Positions 50,351 through 64,000 of a stretch of DNA of 64,000 nucleotides are shown one piece after another; position 1 is the stretch's first letter; each line of letters begins with the position of its first letter. Both the position numbers and the translations under genes were made by a program. Under the pieces are notes generated by a model. That model ran no database searches. It was given only the letters and a program-made list of their open reading frames with translations, and was not told the origin of the DNA. Origin of the DNA: Hydractinia symbiolongicarpus (Eukaryota > Cnidaria > Hydrozoa > Anthoathecata > Hydractiniidae); NCBI RefSeq assembly GCF_029227915.1, contig NC_079878.1:9548001-9612000 (forward strand), given 5' to 3'.

Positions 50351-53300
50351 ATGAGTTGGGCACAGGACGAATGGAAGAATAACCTGCCCCACAATGCTTT
50401 GCTAAAAATCGATGGATTAGAAAGATGTGTTGAACAGTTGAAAAAAGACCAGCAACAGAAAAAATTTCAGGTAGAATCACTTGAAGCTGCTTTCGAAAAT
50501 CAAAAGAAAAAAACTGAGGAGCAGAAGTTGCAAGTAGCTATATGTAGGAAAGATGTGCAAAATTTAGAAGAACAATGCCGAACAAGTGAGGCAAATAGAG
50601 AAAAGGTTAGTATTATTTTCGAATTAAAAGAAAAATATCAGGCAGTTTTGGGTACATTACTTTGTCACAAGGAACTTGTATAAAAAATAAAGAACTATTT
50701 CGGTTGCTTAGATATATCAAGCAAGTATTTATTTTTAGAAATAACAATAGAATCTATAATAAAATTCTAACAAAAAACACAGATAAGCATGATATAAACA
50801 CAACATCTACCCTTAAAGTCAACATTGTAATCACTTACTTACTTGCTTTCACGCTTACGTACTAAGACCTTGTTAAATTAGTGAATCATTCGGAAAATCA
50901 GGGGACAATCTTGGAAAGTGGTAGGAAAATTGCTGATAGAAAGTCTGAACAGAATAAATGAATATGAGTGGAACTTATTAGGGAATTAACAATTTTACAA
51001 GTAATGTCCCTTAGTCATATTATGCAAGGTTTTAATCATCTGTGTTTTATTTTCTAGGCTATATATGAGTTGGATGCTAAAAGGGCACAATTAAGTTGCT
51101 TAGAAGGACAGTTAACAAAATACAAGCAGAATTTAGAGAAGGAAGTATCCAAGGCAAGTAAATTACTAGTAGAACTGGAACGAGAAGTGTTACAAAGAAA
51201 TAAAGTTGTTGATCAATTGCAGCAGAAAGACAACGGTACTATTTTTTATTAATGGAATAAATCTCTATTTTTTATTCTTTAGTAAAACAATTCAATTTTA
51301 TAAAAAGGTCTCCATTTCAAAATTTGCACCCAAGTTAGAAATTGCATGCTTTCCATGTCACCTAACAATCACTTCACCTTTTTTTTTGACATCCTCGATT
51401 TTTGTGTTTGCAAGTTGCACTTTTCAGTAATTTAAATTTTCTAACAACTAAATTTTTGTATGTGTTTTTTCCCCTTTATTGAAAAAAACAAAAAACCTCC
51501 TAAATTCTCCTAAATATCCTAAAAAAATGAGTTGCACTCATTGCAGTGAGGAACCCTGAAATGTTTGTGGAAATGAGAGCAATGTCAGAAATCTAAGGAT
51601 TGTTGTATTGTGTCTACATAAGACTCAGAAAATGATAATGATTTCTTTTCAGTAAATTTAAAAAATAAAGAAATAAAATTAAACATGCTCACAATTTGTT
51701 GTTGAGTTTATCCTGCCGAAATCCACTAAAAAAGGACATCATCATCATCATCATTCTCGACTTAACATCCGTTTTCCATGTTAGCATGGGTTGGACGGGG
51801 TATATTAATGACCCTCTTTCAATAAACGGTCAAGATCTTCCTGCTTCACTGCCCATGTCTCACTACCATACAACATAACACTTACACAAGTCTCAAACAA
51901 CCTACCTTTTAACTCAATTGACAAGACTCTGTTGGTCAACAAAGGAAGTAACTCTCTGAACTTTTCCCCAGCAGAACCTATCCTGCAAGTAAGACTGCTT
52001 CCAACACCCCTTTCACTGCCCAACATATCACCTAAGTAACAGAAGTTCTCAACTATCTCTAACGAACCACTGTTGTACATCATTGAATCTGGAAATACTT
52101 CATTCTCTATAATCTCACCCTTGCACATATTGGAAAGAAATCAGTATATCAATGTGGGGATCATTCTAAACTAGTTTATATGTCACATGTAATTTCCTGA
52201 TGAAGGTATAATAGTAGGTCTACGGTGAGTAAAGACTAAAATGAGACTGTACCTACCTGATAACAGTTGATATTCAGTAACAAATGTTTCGGCTTATCAG
52301 GTTTCAAATAACTATAGCTAAGATATATAGAAGCTATATATCCAAATAATATACCATCATTTCAAAAAGTGAATCTATTAACACATGGCACTTGTTTTTT
52401 TTGTTCATTTTATAGATTTACAAAAACTTCAACAACGTCTTAAGTTAAGTAGTTCTGACGATGTTTTCTCATCTGACAAAGAAACAACTTCAAAGGTAAG
52501 TTTATTAAGATGTTTATTGGATGAAATAATATTCATATGCTTGAATACCAGGTTCTAATGGTAATTACTATATAACCATGGTTACGTTCTCACAATTTTA
52601 GATGGCAGGAGAAGTTGTGCATACACTTATCTCCTTTGATGAGCCAATGGCTCCTCCACCAAGCACATTAGGTCATCCATCTGGCAATCTTCTAGATTGT
52701 AGCATAGCTACACCCATCAAAAATAACAAAAACAGCAGCACAGGCTCTCAGCACTGTACATTTGATATATTTGGTGAAGATGTTGAGATGAAGTCTGGAT
52801 CAACTGGTGCAGTGAACAACAATGATTCCACAGATTGGAAGACGAAATGTACTGACCTTCAAACGAAATTGAAATCTTTAGAATTCGAGATATCGTCTGA
52901 ACAGAGCAAGTGCAAAGATGTGACTTTGAAATTTGAAAATTTAAAAGCAGAGCTGAATTCGAAAACAAGTGAATGTCTTAAGGCTGAAAACGAAGTTATC
53001 AAGGTAAGAATCTGTTTGGTTTGCTGGATTCATGATAAAACAGGACTTAGTTAATGGCAAATTGATCTAATCTAAACTTTGCACCTACAGAGAGAGCATC
53101 TTGGCTTGCATGCACCATCACATGATTTATGAAGCCCTTTCATATTTTTTTTGACATTTTATTATATCACAACTTTGTCTTTTTAGGTTTAGATCCACGT
53201 CTATTATAAGTATAGGTTCCTTACACTTCACATGCATCAGGGTGTCTGCCAGACTTTGAAAACGTTGAAGCCAGAATAAGAGAGCTTAAAAAACCTATAT

Positions 53301-56300
53301 TTTTCATTCTACAGGGAACCTTATAGTTTTGAAATATCAATAGTGTTAAAATATTTCTGTTTAGTAATGAAACATTGCCTCGTGGTAAGATATGGCTGCA
53401 AAGTAATCAACTTCCCATAGGTTTTAATGTTTGGTACTCCAATCTTTTGTTAGTTTTCGCATTACTTTAGTACATAACTATAATGTAGGTATTTTCTGTA
53501 ATCCTTAAACACTTTAAAATTGAAAAAAAAATTGCTGGCACTCTGTGATGTACAGTTTCTGGTTTTGCTACCTACTATTATTAGCTTCTTTTTATCTCCT
53601 TTGTTTGTGATCTTTGTTAACTATTTTTTGGTAATAGCTCACAGCTTCTGTTGACCAGAAGGACAATAAAGTTTTACAACTTGATCAAAGTATAAAGCAA
53701 CTTCAACAGCAATATGAATGCGAACGACACAACACACAAGCTGCAATGAAAGCACAAGATGAGAGAATAAAAGAACAAGAAAAAAATATGAGGTTTGTTT
53801 TGCCTTATAGAAAAAATAGAATAGAAGTGCATTTATATGAGTTCCCTCGTTGCTTATATAGTAAGGTGCACGAAAAAATGAGCACCTAGAAAATATTTTT
53901 ACCTAGTGTTTATCCCTCATACCGTTCTTTTTTTTTATTGAAATAAAGCTGTACTTTGCATTTTATCAGGGATAAACGCTGAGTAAATATTTTGTTTTGT
54001 TTTGTACCAAAACCTCTTTTCAGAATTGTTGGAAAATTTAAGTAAGACTAAAGATCTTAATAAATTTATTTCAGGGAAGAATTGGCGCGTGATCAAAAAT
54101 TAGCTGAAGACCAAGTGAAGGAGATGCAGAAAAGTTTAGTAGAAGTCGAGAAGAAATATAACGAGTCTCTGCGCGAGTATAAAACGTTGGAACGTAATCT
54201 CTTTCAAGCTAACCACGAGAAAGAAAGTCTAGTTCATACCGTGGAAGAATTGAAACAAGAAGTGCCTCGCTTGAAATCTGAGCACCAGCACGTGTTGGCA
54301 GAAGTGAAAAGGGACCTGGAAGAGGCTCATAAGAAACAGATAGCTTCTTTTGAAATTAGGCTTCAAGAGAAGCAGAGAGATAACGCAGTAATGGCGGACG
54401 AATACAATAAAGTTAAAAATGAAATATCTTCGTTGAACAAAGCATTAGCAGAGATGAATGATAAATACATGAAAGCCATAGATGAGAAAAATAATGCGGA
54501 AAAGAGAGTAGCTCAGTTGAGCTTAGCTATGGAGGAGCTCAATCAAACATCCGTAGCAAAGCTGAAAGAAGTAGAAAAACAGCTGTCTGAGAAGCTGAAG
54601 GAAAAGGAGGAACACAATAGCTCGTTATCGAAATCAGTTCAAGAACACCTACAGAAGCTTGAGGAGTACCGTAAAGAAGTTGATGTTAAAAAGCAGTCTG
54701 CGGAGGAGTACAAATATAAGTACGAGTCCGCAGAAGCGACGTTGAACAAATTGAAGAAGGAGAAAACCGATGTTGAAAAAGAATATGCTCTCCATATGAA
54801 AGATGCTGAAAAAAGAGAATTAGAACTTGTGAAATCTGCAGAAAGGGCCGAACACGCCGAAAAGGTGATAAAAGAGCAACATAATTTATTGCAAGTTCAA
54901 GTTGACAAATCAAACCATGAGCTGTCTGTATTGAAAGAAAAGTTTAACAGCTCGTCAAACGCTCTCCAAGCGAAAGAGAGGGAATTGTCCTGTTTGGCCG
55001 AGCAATGCGAAGCCACCGTGAAAAAGTTGTCTCAGAAAGAAGAACAGCTAAAAGTTGTGGATGAAACAATCAGGAGGATTACTGAAGAAAGGAATAAGTA
55101 TCAGAAGGAATTTCAAGAGTTTGAAGGGAGAATTGACAAAAAGAACACCGAAATCGAAACCTTATCGACGTGTCTCGACGAAGTGAAAGCAATAGAAAAT
55201 GAGTTGCAAGGTCGTGTTGGTGAACTGCACCGAGCTGTTGAAGAGAAGACAAGCAAGCTGGAAGCAGTATTGGCAAAAGAAAAAGAATGGAAGGTTGAAC
55301 TAAACACGAAGGAAGGTTTGCTTGATAAAATGGGTGAAAAACTCCACAATTTAGAAGAAGAAAAAAACTCGCTGCTTGAGTTGGCAGAACAAAGGCAACA
55401 GGTTGTCACGCAGAGGGATAATCAAGTGCAAAAAATTACTGCTGAATGTGAAGATCTATCCCGACGCTTGGAAGAGGAGGCAGAGTTTAAGAAGAGCTTG
55501 GAAGCAAAATGTATGGACGTGTCCACGAAATTGGATCAATCCCATCAAGCATTGCATGATAAATGTATGGAACTCAACAAAATGGAAAAAGAATTCCAAG
55601 AACAAGTAAGGCTTCTATTGTTTTTACTTTCTTTAAATTTTAGGCGCAGAACTTTTGTTTTCATTGAGCTAAATCGTACAATGCGAAGACGTCCATATTT
55701 TTAGAGGTTGTTTGTGCGTATTCCGCCGTTTTGATACCGTTTGAATTTTGCGCTCACGCTCTAAAGCCTTGTAAGGGCTCACACAGCACCAAAAATGGCC
55801 TGATGCGCCGTACATACACAAATTTTTGTATATATTCAAACTAAACACCGTAACGGTCAGCAAATTTGTCCACGTCAACTAAAGTCAAAAAAGAGGTCGT
55901 GAGTTCGATCTCCATTTAATGCAGTTGTCAAAATATGAGAGAGTTCCATGAACTTTTGCACTTTGTTTACAAAATTTTAAACAATACAAAATTTTAAACA
56001 ATTGCTAAACAATTTGCATTGAACGAATAAATGGTCAAATAACAAACAATGTCCATGGTGCGAGATAAACTTTGCAACTTTGACTTACAGTGGTATTTTG
56101 AATGAATATTTTGCAAATTTTTATGTTCTGACTTTTAGCTGTTTTGTCTCATTTTAAAATAGTTTGGAAATAAAAACAATTCGTCCCGTATATCTTACCC
56201 AGGTAAACAATGCTAGGGGCGTTTTTTCCCTAAGTAGCTAAACAATGTTTAGGGCTATGTGCAAAAAATTAATTGTTTATAAAAATAATGAAAATGCTCT

Positions 56301-59300
56301 ACCTCCCTACCAAAAAACATCTTTTATGTAGCTTGTAAGTTTTTCGTTCTAGTATGGAAACGCTAAAGAGGAAATCCAACTCGTTTTGAAGGAAAAAGAA
56401 AATCTTTTTGAAAAAATTCAGTCGCTTGAAGAATCTTTTGATGGTCTCCAGCAAATCAAATTGAGAACGGAAGCCAACATGTTAATGATGGCGGAGGATC
56501 GCGAGAGCTTATTGCAAGAGAAGAACGAGCTGAACACCAAATTTGAAGAAATGCAAAGCGAGGTGACAGACGTCACCAATAAATACAGCCAGTTGACCAA
56601 ACAATATGAAGAACTTTGCTCGCTTATTCAAGTAAAAGAGGAAGAAATTGCAACTTTTAAAGATAATCAAGTCAAGTTGGAGCAAGAACATCATTTTAAG
56701 GAACAAGAACTTAAATCCACCGTGAACGAACTCACCATGAAGAATGAAGAACTAGAAGAAAGTGTCTTAACAATGACAAGTGAAAACGAGCAGTTTGAAA
56801 CAAAGGCTACCACCATTGAAAAGGAATATAACATCATGTCAAGCGAGTTGTCATCTCTTAGTATTGACTACGAAAAAATAAAGAGTGAACGAGACAAACT
56901 TTCAACAGAGAACCAAACGTTTAATGCTAAACTTGAAGAAAGTTCAGATCTTCTGCAAAGCAAAGACACAGCTGTGCAAGAATTGACGAAGCAGGTGGAG
57001 AGTTTGCGGGATGACATGCAGATGAAGACAAAATCTTATGAAGATCTCATGACAGAACGAAACAACGTGCAAGCCCAGTTGGAAATTACACAAGACGATC
57101 TCAACCAAATCAACGAAGCTCTCTTTCAAAAGCAAGAAGAATTGGACTGTGTGTCTTCAGAGTCGTCAGGTAAGATTGCAGAGTTGATGACTCGGGTAGA
57201 ACAGCAAATTGAACAAATACAAGAGCTACGCGAAAGGATTGAATATCTAGAAGAAAAATTAAACGCATTGGATAGTTTGATGAAAGAGAAAGAAGAAGAG
57301 TTGCGGCGGGCTTCTGAACGTGTTACAAAACTTGAAGAAGAACTGCAAGCATCGTCAGAACATGTCATCAAGTTGAGCAGCGATAAACGCGATGTTGAAG
57401 TGCAACTCAGCACCGCTTGCGGCGAGTTAGAACAAAAGTTGCGTATGATCGACGATCGTGACAATTCGCTTCTTACTTTGACTGAGGAGATGAAAAAGAA
57501 CAATGAAGCATATGATAAAGACATGACGTCCAGAGATGAACAAATCAAAAACATGGAATGTAAGATGTCTTTTGTCGCAAGTGAGCTTCAGCAAGCGAAC
57601 GACCTGCTTCAAACTAGGGAGGAAGACAACGAAGAGTTACTCGAAAAAGTCGAAGAGCTAATGAAAGAATCGGACGAACTAAACGAAAAGTTAGCAGCTG
57701 AACAGAAGCTATCTGAAGAACAAAGATGTCTAACGCAGCAACTTGGTGAGAAGCACAAAATGACAGAGGCAATGTATACTGAGTCCAAGATGTACAGTGA
57801 GGAGCTGGAGAAAAAGATACGTGTCGGTGAAAGCAAATTAAGTGAGTTAGAGATTGATATCGATACATTAAATGATAAAATCGAATCTCTAGTAGTTAAC
57901 GCTAATAAATTGGAGAGTGATTTAAGTAATAAAACCGAAGAATGCAACTTGCTACAGTCTGATTGTGAAAACACTCGATGTCAATTCCAAGAATTAAGCA
58001 TTGCGATGGAGAGAAAAGATGTTGAATTAAAATCATCTGCGGATGAGATCTTACAGCTTAAAAACGAGAAGTCATTGGCGGAGTCCATGTTGGCTTCAGC
58101 GAACGAAAAGTTCATGCTGACAGGAGAAGAACGGGTAAAATTACTTCAAGAGGCGGAGGAATTAAAACAATGTTTAAAAAATACTGAAGCTTCCCTTGAA
58201 AACGCGAGAACGCTCCAGTCGGAAGTAAATAACAAAATGCAGGAGGATGCTCTCCATCATCGTGATGAAGTTGAGAAAAAGGAAGATAAAATACGTGAAA
58301 TGAAAGTACAAATGTCTGCATGCCAGTCTTCTGTTGAAACGCATATCAATACTATAAACGTAATTAAAATCAGATTTGAAGAGGAAAGAACTGCGCATCA
58401 AAACGAGGTTACCCGACTCTCAAAAGAAAACGCTGAATTACAGGAACGTTTGAATTATTTGGAAAATCAAATAAAAATATTGCAGGAAAGTCTTAGTGAA
58501 AAAGAAGAAAGCTTAACTGACATGTTAAACCAGGCTGAAGAAACGGATGAGATACTCATGAAGCTTAGAAAGGAACATGACAGTTTGTCTAATGAAAAGA
58601 TTGAAAACGAGGCTCGCCACCAAAAAGAGGTGGAACAATACCAAGACACGTTAAACAAAAAACAAGGCAAACTGAAGGCTCTCATGGATAGCAATGATAC
58701 TTTGCAGAACAAAGTTGTAATGTTCGCTGAGTTAATGGAATCTGTACAAAATAAACTGAAGCAGGAGCAAGACAGACATACTCAAGACAGCATAAAATGG
58801 AGTAAAAAGATGGCGGAACTTGAGGGCGTCTTAAAAGAGAAACACGCGGAAATAGAAACAACCTCTACGGAATTTGACCAATTGAAGACGAGCCATGGGA
58901 AAGAAGTTCATAAGTTGAAGTCGTCTGTCGCAAATTTGACTGACACTTTGAAAGAACGCGATACACAACATGAACAAGTTGTTCAAGGTTTAACAGAACA
59001 GTTCGAACAGAAACACCGCGAAATTCAAGAAGAGTTGGAAGTTAAAATCATGCAATATAACTCTCTGCAAACGAACTATGACGAGAATGTGCAAGGGAGT
59101 GAAAAATCGTTGCGCGATAAAGAAGTGGTAATCAGTGAACTTAAGGAAGTTCTTTCGGAAAAGGAAAAAAGTATGGCTGAACTAGGATTGAACCTCAACA
59201 ACATTCAGCTGCAGTTATCCAATGTGACATGTGAAAAGGAGCACCTTTTCTCAGAGCTTGAGAAATGCAGCAAAGATTTGCGTGCAGCCATGAGTCAGAT

Positions 59301-62300
59301 TGATGCTGAAGGTTTGACTTTTAAAGAAAGAATGATAGAAGCGGATAAAGCGATAACTTCTCTCGAGTCGAATCATCAAAGCGAGATAGAAAGGTTTGAA
59401 AGTGAAATGGCGAGGTTAAAGGAAAAACAGGATGATTTGCAGGCGGCTAAGGAGATTCTTGAAAGCCGGTGTCAAAAATTGGAGGAAGAGTTATCTACGA
59501 AGGAGGGAATATTTCAGGAAAGTGAAAGCAAGTCGGAAGCGCTTGGAGCAGCCTTAAAACAGCGAGAGAACGAGCTGCAAGAAATGCAAAGTCGACATGC
59601 TGAAGAACGTAGTGAATGTGAAAACAAAATGTCTACCTTGCAGGGAAGCCTAAATAACACCCTTCAAAAATTGGAGCTAGCTTGCAAAGAACACGAAACC
59701 GTGACGCAGAAATATGAATCCTTGGAAAAAGACATGGTTGTGAAGATTAAAGCTCTTGAGTGTTCTGTATTTCAAAGTCGGCAGCAAGCCGACCTATTCA
59801 AAGCGGATATCGACGCAAAGGAGACTTTAATCTCTGGTTTGAACGAGGAAAGTGAGGAGTTAACCAATAAGAATCAAGAAATAGAGTCGTGCTATGAAGA
59901 ACAGTTGAATGATTTAAATGATGCGTTATTGCAAACTGAGAAGAAACTCGAAAAAAAGTGCGAAGAAGTTGCTGAACTGACCAGTCGAGTCACAAATCTT
60001 AAGCAGGAAACATTGTTGTCTTCAACACAATCTGAACAAGAAAGGCAACACATGGAGGCAAACTTTAAGGAGCTGTTGAGTGAAAAAGAGCAAGTCATCT
60101 TGAAAGTAAATGGATTGTTAGAAGAAAAGAAAACATCGTTGTTAGAGAAGAATAAAGTTATAAAACAGCTTAATGTTGAAGTAGAGGAAAAAGAGGCATG
60201 TGCAACTTCACTTCAAGAAAAAATTAAAAACTTAACACAACAGTTCGAAGACGCCGTGACCACGTATGAACAGCAGGCGGATGACATTAGGGCTTCGTTA
60301 AGTTCTTTTAAAAACGATAATCAGCTGCTTCAAGAGAAAATCGAGGATTTGAAAATTGAAGCACGAAATGAAAAAGAGACGATTCAGGGTGAACTGAACG
60401 CACGTGTAGATTCGTTAAGCTCGGAAAATAGTACGTTGGCAGAAACTATGAAATCCTTAGAACTATGTATCGAGGAAAAAAATAATAAAGTCACTGAACT
60501 TTTAGAGAAGATTAAAGAAGATAAAAATAAACTTGAAAGTTGTGAAGATTCGATCAAAACTTTGACTGCCGAAGAATGCAGGTTAAAAGAGAAGAACGAA
60601 ATTTTGAAGTCAGAAGTCCACACAGGATGCAAAGCGAAGGAAGAATTGGAAATTCAATGTTCGGAGTTGACAGATCATCGCATATCTTTACAAGCTGAAT
60701 TATCGACGACTAAAGAAGAATTGGACAGTGTGAATCTAGCTTTAAAAGCAAAGGATAGTGAAAACACTGAATTAAAAGAAAAGTTAAAAGGACTCTACAA
60801 CCTTAAGTCTGATCTTGACGGAAACCTTCGAGAACAAAGCCGTAAGCTCATTGATTTAGAGACTAGATTTAGAGATATGATGGAAAAAGTTAGCAAGATA
60901 AAGCAAGAAAGGGATGAACTCGTTGAAAAACTCACCAAAAGCGAGGAAAAAAACTTGCAACTCGAAAAAGACGCCATTAGCACTCGCGAAAAGTTAGAAA
61001 ATTGCAAAGAGACGTTGGAGCATGCAGAAAGCGCCTTGGTAGCCACAGAGACGAAATTAAACGAAGTATTAAGTTTATTACGACAAAGAGATGAAGAATT
61101 GAACGATGCGCTGGGAAAACACGAAGAACTGACCTTGCAACTTCAAAACAAAGAAACCGAATGCGTTTCTAACGTGGAAGATATTCGTAAGCTTCAAGAA
61201 AAGATCGAAAAGAATGAAATTATGATCAACGATTGTGAATGCGACAAACGTAGTCTTCAACAACAAGTCGACGAATTGCGGGATGAAATCTCGTCAGTGC
61301 AGGTCTGCAAGGACGAACTTGCAGTTAATTTAAAAGAGAATATCGAACGCTTCACAAGTGAGAAGCTGGAGTTAGTAAATAAGTTATCTTCTGCTGAAAG
61401 TGTGACCGCAGAAGTGAGTGAGGAGTTAGGTGAATGCAAAACAGTTTTGAACGTTTTAAAAGATGACATCACTACGTTAACTGAACGTAAAGAAGATTTA
61501 AAAAAGCAAAATAAAATTCTCGCTGACAAGTTAAAGGAAGAAGAAAAAGGAGCGGAAAAAGCTATTCAACATGGCGACGATTTGTCGATCAAACTAAAAG
61601 CGGTTCTAAGCGATAAGGACAGCGCAGTGCAGAGTTTAATCGACGAAAAAGAAAAATTGAAAACTCGAAACTGTGAAATCAATGAGTTGTATAAAAATGT
61701 GTCGGCGGAAAAAGAAAATCTGAGCAGTCAGCTGGTAAACTTTTCGCGTGAGCAGAACCAAGCTGAAGAAGTGATCAGTAGCTTAAAGGTAGACAAAGAA
61801 GAATTGACTAAAAAGTTAGAAGACACGGAGAAGGTTCTCGAAGAAGGGGCAGCATTACAAGTCGTGTTAAAAGAAGAGTTGTTGCAGAGTAACTCTTTAT
61901 GTGAAAGCCTTCAGCGAGAAACTTCAGAGGTTCAGCAAGCCGTTGAGAAGGAATTGAATGAACTAAAAGAGAACGTCGTAGAAAAAGATGATTGGCTCCG
62001 CGAGAAAGACCTTAAGATTGGAAAACTCGAGCAGGACATCGAAACTCTTAGAAAAAAATTGACAGAATCTGAGGATGCATTGAGCTACGCTGGAACCATG
62101 AAAGAGGAGTTTGCCACGCAGTTAGAGGACACGCAGAAATTGTTGCAAGCTGAACGGAAGGCTAGATGTGAAGCTGAACAGTTGTGTGAAACTCATCTAG
62201 AGACAATCAAAACATTAAAAGAAGAAGTTAGGAAAATTAAAGAATCTTTTGAGTATCTGACCACGGTCAAGTTGGAAATGAACGAAGAACTTCAGAGTAA

Positions 62301-64000
62301 AGCCACTGAACTTGACAACGCCAAGAAAGAAAAAGAAACTGTTTTAAAACAATTAGAAACTTGTAAGGCACGGTTGGATGATTTAGAAAGTAAAACTGTA
62401 AGAGAAAAAGAGTTGAATGACCAAGTCCAAAAGGAAAGGGACCATTTCAAGAGCGAGGTAAACAAGCTGAGAATCTGTTTCGATACGTTAAATGAAGAAA
62501 AACACAAGAACGTGGAAAATTTGAACCAAGTAAACATCAAACTACAAGAGATGCAAACCTTGTTAGATGCTAAACAGAAGGAAGTGCGTAAGATGGAGGA
62601 AGCGCTTGGAAATGAGAAAGAAAACAATGTGTGCCACAAAGCGGAGATTTCAAACTTGAATATAAGTCTAGTAGAAGCGCAGAAATCAGCAGAGAAAGAA
62701 AAGCGAAGAGTGAAAAAACTACAACACGATATGGAAAAGAAAGATCTCTCAATTAGTGAACTTGAGCAACAACTTAATTCGCTTAACTGTCAACTCGCAA
62801 CGAAGGAAAACGCGCTCAAAGAAACCGTGGAAAATCTCACGAGAGCCGAAAACACACTCTCTTTAGAGAAAGAGATGCATACCTCGAAGCAGGCAAAACT
62901 GGAAGAAATTAAAAAAAGTCTAATGCGTTCTCGCGCGCTTTCCTCCCAAGAGGATATTACTTCAGATAATTCTAACTTAGACGAAACTATTGATTTCAAC
63001 TCGCAGATACTCAAATTACAAGAGGAGATTGTAAAGGTATGGTTAATTTGTTTTCTTTTTGCATTTCCCGTTTAAATACTCTTCTCCGGTCTTTTTAAAA
63101 TTTTCTATGGTTAAAATTTTACAACGAATGATAATGCTAACTGAAATGGTAACTGCGAAAAGCAATCGGCAAATCCTATATATTTTCTTGGTTACTATAA
63201 ATCTATTAGCAGGTAGAGTAAAAACTAGTGGGCTATACAAAAAAAGGTTTTTACTGTCAATGCATCTTTCTTAGCTTGAAAAGGACAAAAAGCAGATGGT
63301 GGAAGCAGCTGTTGAAGAAGAAAGACTTCGAATAGTTGAAGCATCCAAACAATTTGTTCTCGAGAGAGAAAAAGAAAACGAGACTCGTAACCAAGATCTT
63401 CTCGATGATATCAAGCTAAAAGAAAAGAAGATTACAAATCTTCAAAAAACGATCTCACAAAAAGAGGAGGAGTGTAAACAGTTCGAGTATATACTGAGCA
63501 AGGAAAAAGAAACGTACCAAGAGCTATTGAAAACATCCGAAGAAGAAAAAAACGTGACCAGCGTGACCGCACCCGCTGAGCGTTTTAACGGAGATGAAAT
63601 TAATGAGATGCGAGAAAGGCTGGAGAGGGCTAAATTACAGAATGAAGAGCTAAGAGGAGATTTTGCGAAGACGGTAGATGATTACGAAAGAGCTAAGGCA
63701 AAGGAAAGTCGCGAGTTTGGTAAACTAAAAGAACAATGTGAAAACTTTAAATCGCTTTGCGAGAAGAAAGACGTTGATTTAAAACGTTTAAAAGCTTTGA
63801 CGATAGAGCCAAGACGAAACGAGAAATTACTGGAAGATTTGCGTGAAAAGTTAATGTCCTCGGATGAGAAATATATCACGCTGGAATTCAAAAACGAAGA
63901 CTTGCAGAATGCGTTAAAAAGCGCAACAAAAAAACACGAAATTGAAATGAGTGGAATCAGTAAAAAATTGTCTTCCCTAATGAAGGATAACGATCAATTG
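50351..64000 (+). CDS. CENPF: CENP-F-like coiled-coil kinetochore protein (3' end beyond window)
   Basis: Eight coding exons: 50351-50605, 51058-51235, 52416-52495, 52602-53003, 53638-53792, 54075-55605, 56353-63036 and 63275 to the window end. All are GT-AG and in phase, with 3,337 codons so far and no stop. The start MSWAQDEWKNNLP matches the strongly conserved N-terminus of vertebrate CENP-F, which begins MSWA..EWK, and the following LERCVEQLKKDQQQKKFQ continues the similarity. A low-complexity segment (about residues 172-240, APPPSTLG and DIFGEDVEM) interrupts the early coil. From there on it is almost uninterrupted heptad coiled coil. Exon 7 alone is 6,684 nt. CENP-F binds microtubules, dynein regulators and the outer kinetochore, and sits on the nuclear envelope in G2. 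Those functional ends (C-terminal repeats, prenylation motif) would lie outside the window and cannot be checked. The length already reaches or exceeds the human protein. Confidence 0.88.
51733..52130 (-). mobile_element. 5'-truncated LINE in CENP-F-like intron
   Basis: The minus-strand frame 52128-51805 encodes the C-terminal part of a LINE reverse transcriptase (NFCYLGDMLGSERGV, KFRELLPLLTNRVLS, VMLYGSETWAVKQEDL). It is followed by a short 3' region ending in a (GAT)n tail, seen on the plus strand as catcatcat at 51738-51754. This is a different LINE lineage from copies A and B. Confidence 0.8.

Noticed and set aside
56386-63014. Many minus-strand Ser/Phe-rich frames within 54-64 kb
   Set aside because: They are complementary-frame artefacts of Glu/Lys-rich coiled-coil coding sequence.

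Overview
The window is nuclear DNA of an AT-rich, intron-rich animal. The evidence is: genes split by short GT-AG introns; a complete villin (six gelsolin repeats plus headpiece); a claudin-fold gene; a CENP-F-like gene; and metazoan-style retroelements (non-LTR LINEs, a DIRS-type tyrosine-recombinase element, a tRNA-derived SINE, palindromic MITEs). Gene divergence and repeat style suggest an early-branching invertebrate, most likely a cnidarian and possibly a hydrozoan. That placement is inference.

Layout. (1) 1.8-9.7 kb: two head-to-head paralogues of a four-pass claudin/PMP22-like protein. The minus-strand copy (five exons, 224 aa) reads cleanly. The plus-strand copy carries two in-frame stops and has lost the claudin W-GLW signature. 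(2) 12.2-19.2 kb: a mobile-element cluster with a degenerate minisatellite, two copies of one LINE, a (TAA)n tract and a DIRS-like fragment truncated by the second LINE copy. (3) 21.8-32.4 kb: a 20-exon villin gene, 835 aa, with a SINE in one intron. (4) 34.2-45.5 kb, minus strand: a three-exon gene for a small secreted protein with 17 cysteines. Its first exon (signal peptide) lies about 10.2 kb upstream of exon 2. (5) 36.65-44.28 kb, plus strand, inside that intron: a gene for a 2,199-residue protein with an N-terminal C2HC finger, a ~850-residue coiled coil and an acidic tail built from tandemly duplicated, phase-1 symmetric exons with a 1,160-bp period. (6) 46.4-50.3 kb: a candidate promoter and 5' exon, a TIR element, transposase relics and a young palindromic MITE. 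(7) 50.35 kb to the window end: a CENP-F-like gene, already 3,337 codons long and still open, with one 6.7-kb exon.

Villin acts on actin bundles. The claudin-like protein would act at the cell surface or junctions. CENP-F is a kinetochore and nuclear-envelope coiled-coil protein. The unnamed coiled-coil gene next to it has CCAAT and CRE elements of the kind seen in proliferation-linked promoters, but nothing here proves a functional link. The least familiar items are the coiled-coil gene with its expanding exon array and the two-domain cysteine-rich secreted protein that encloses it. Exon models were assembled by eye from splice sites, intron phase and homology. Exact joins should be read as predictions.
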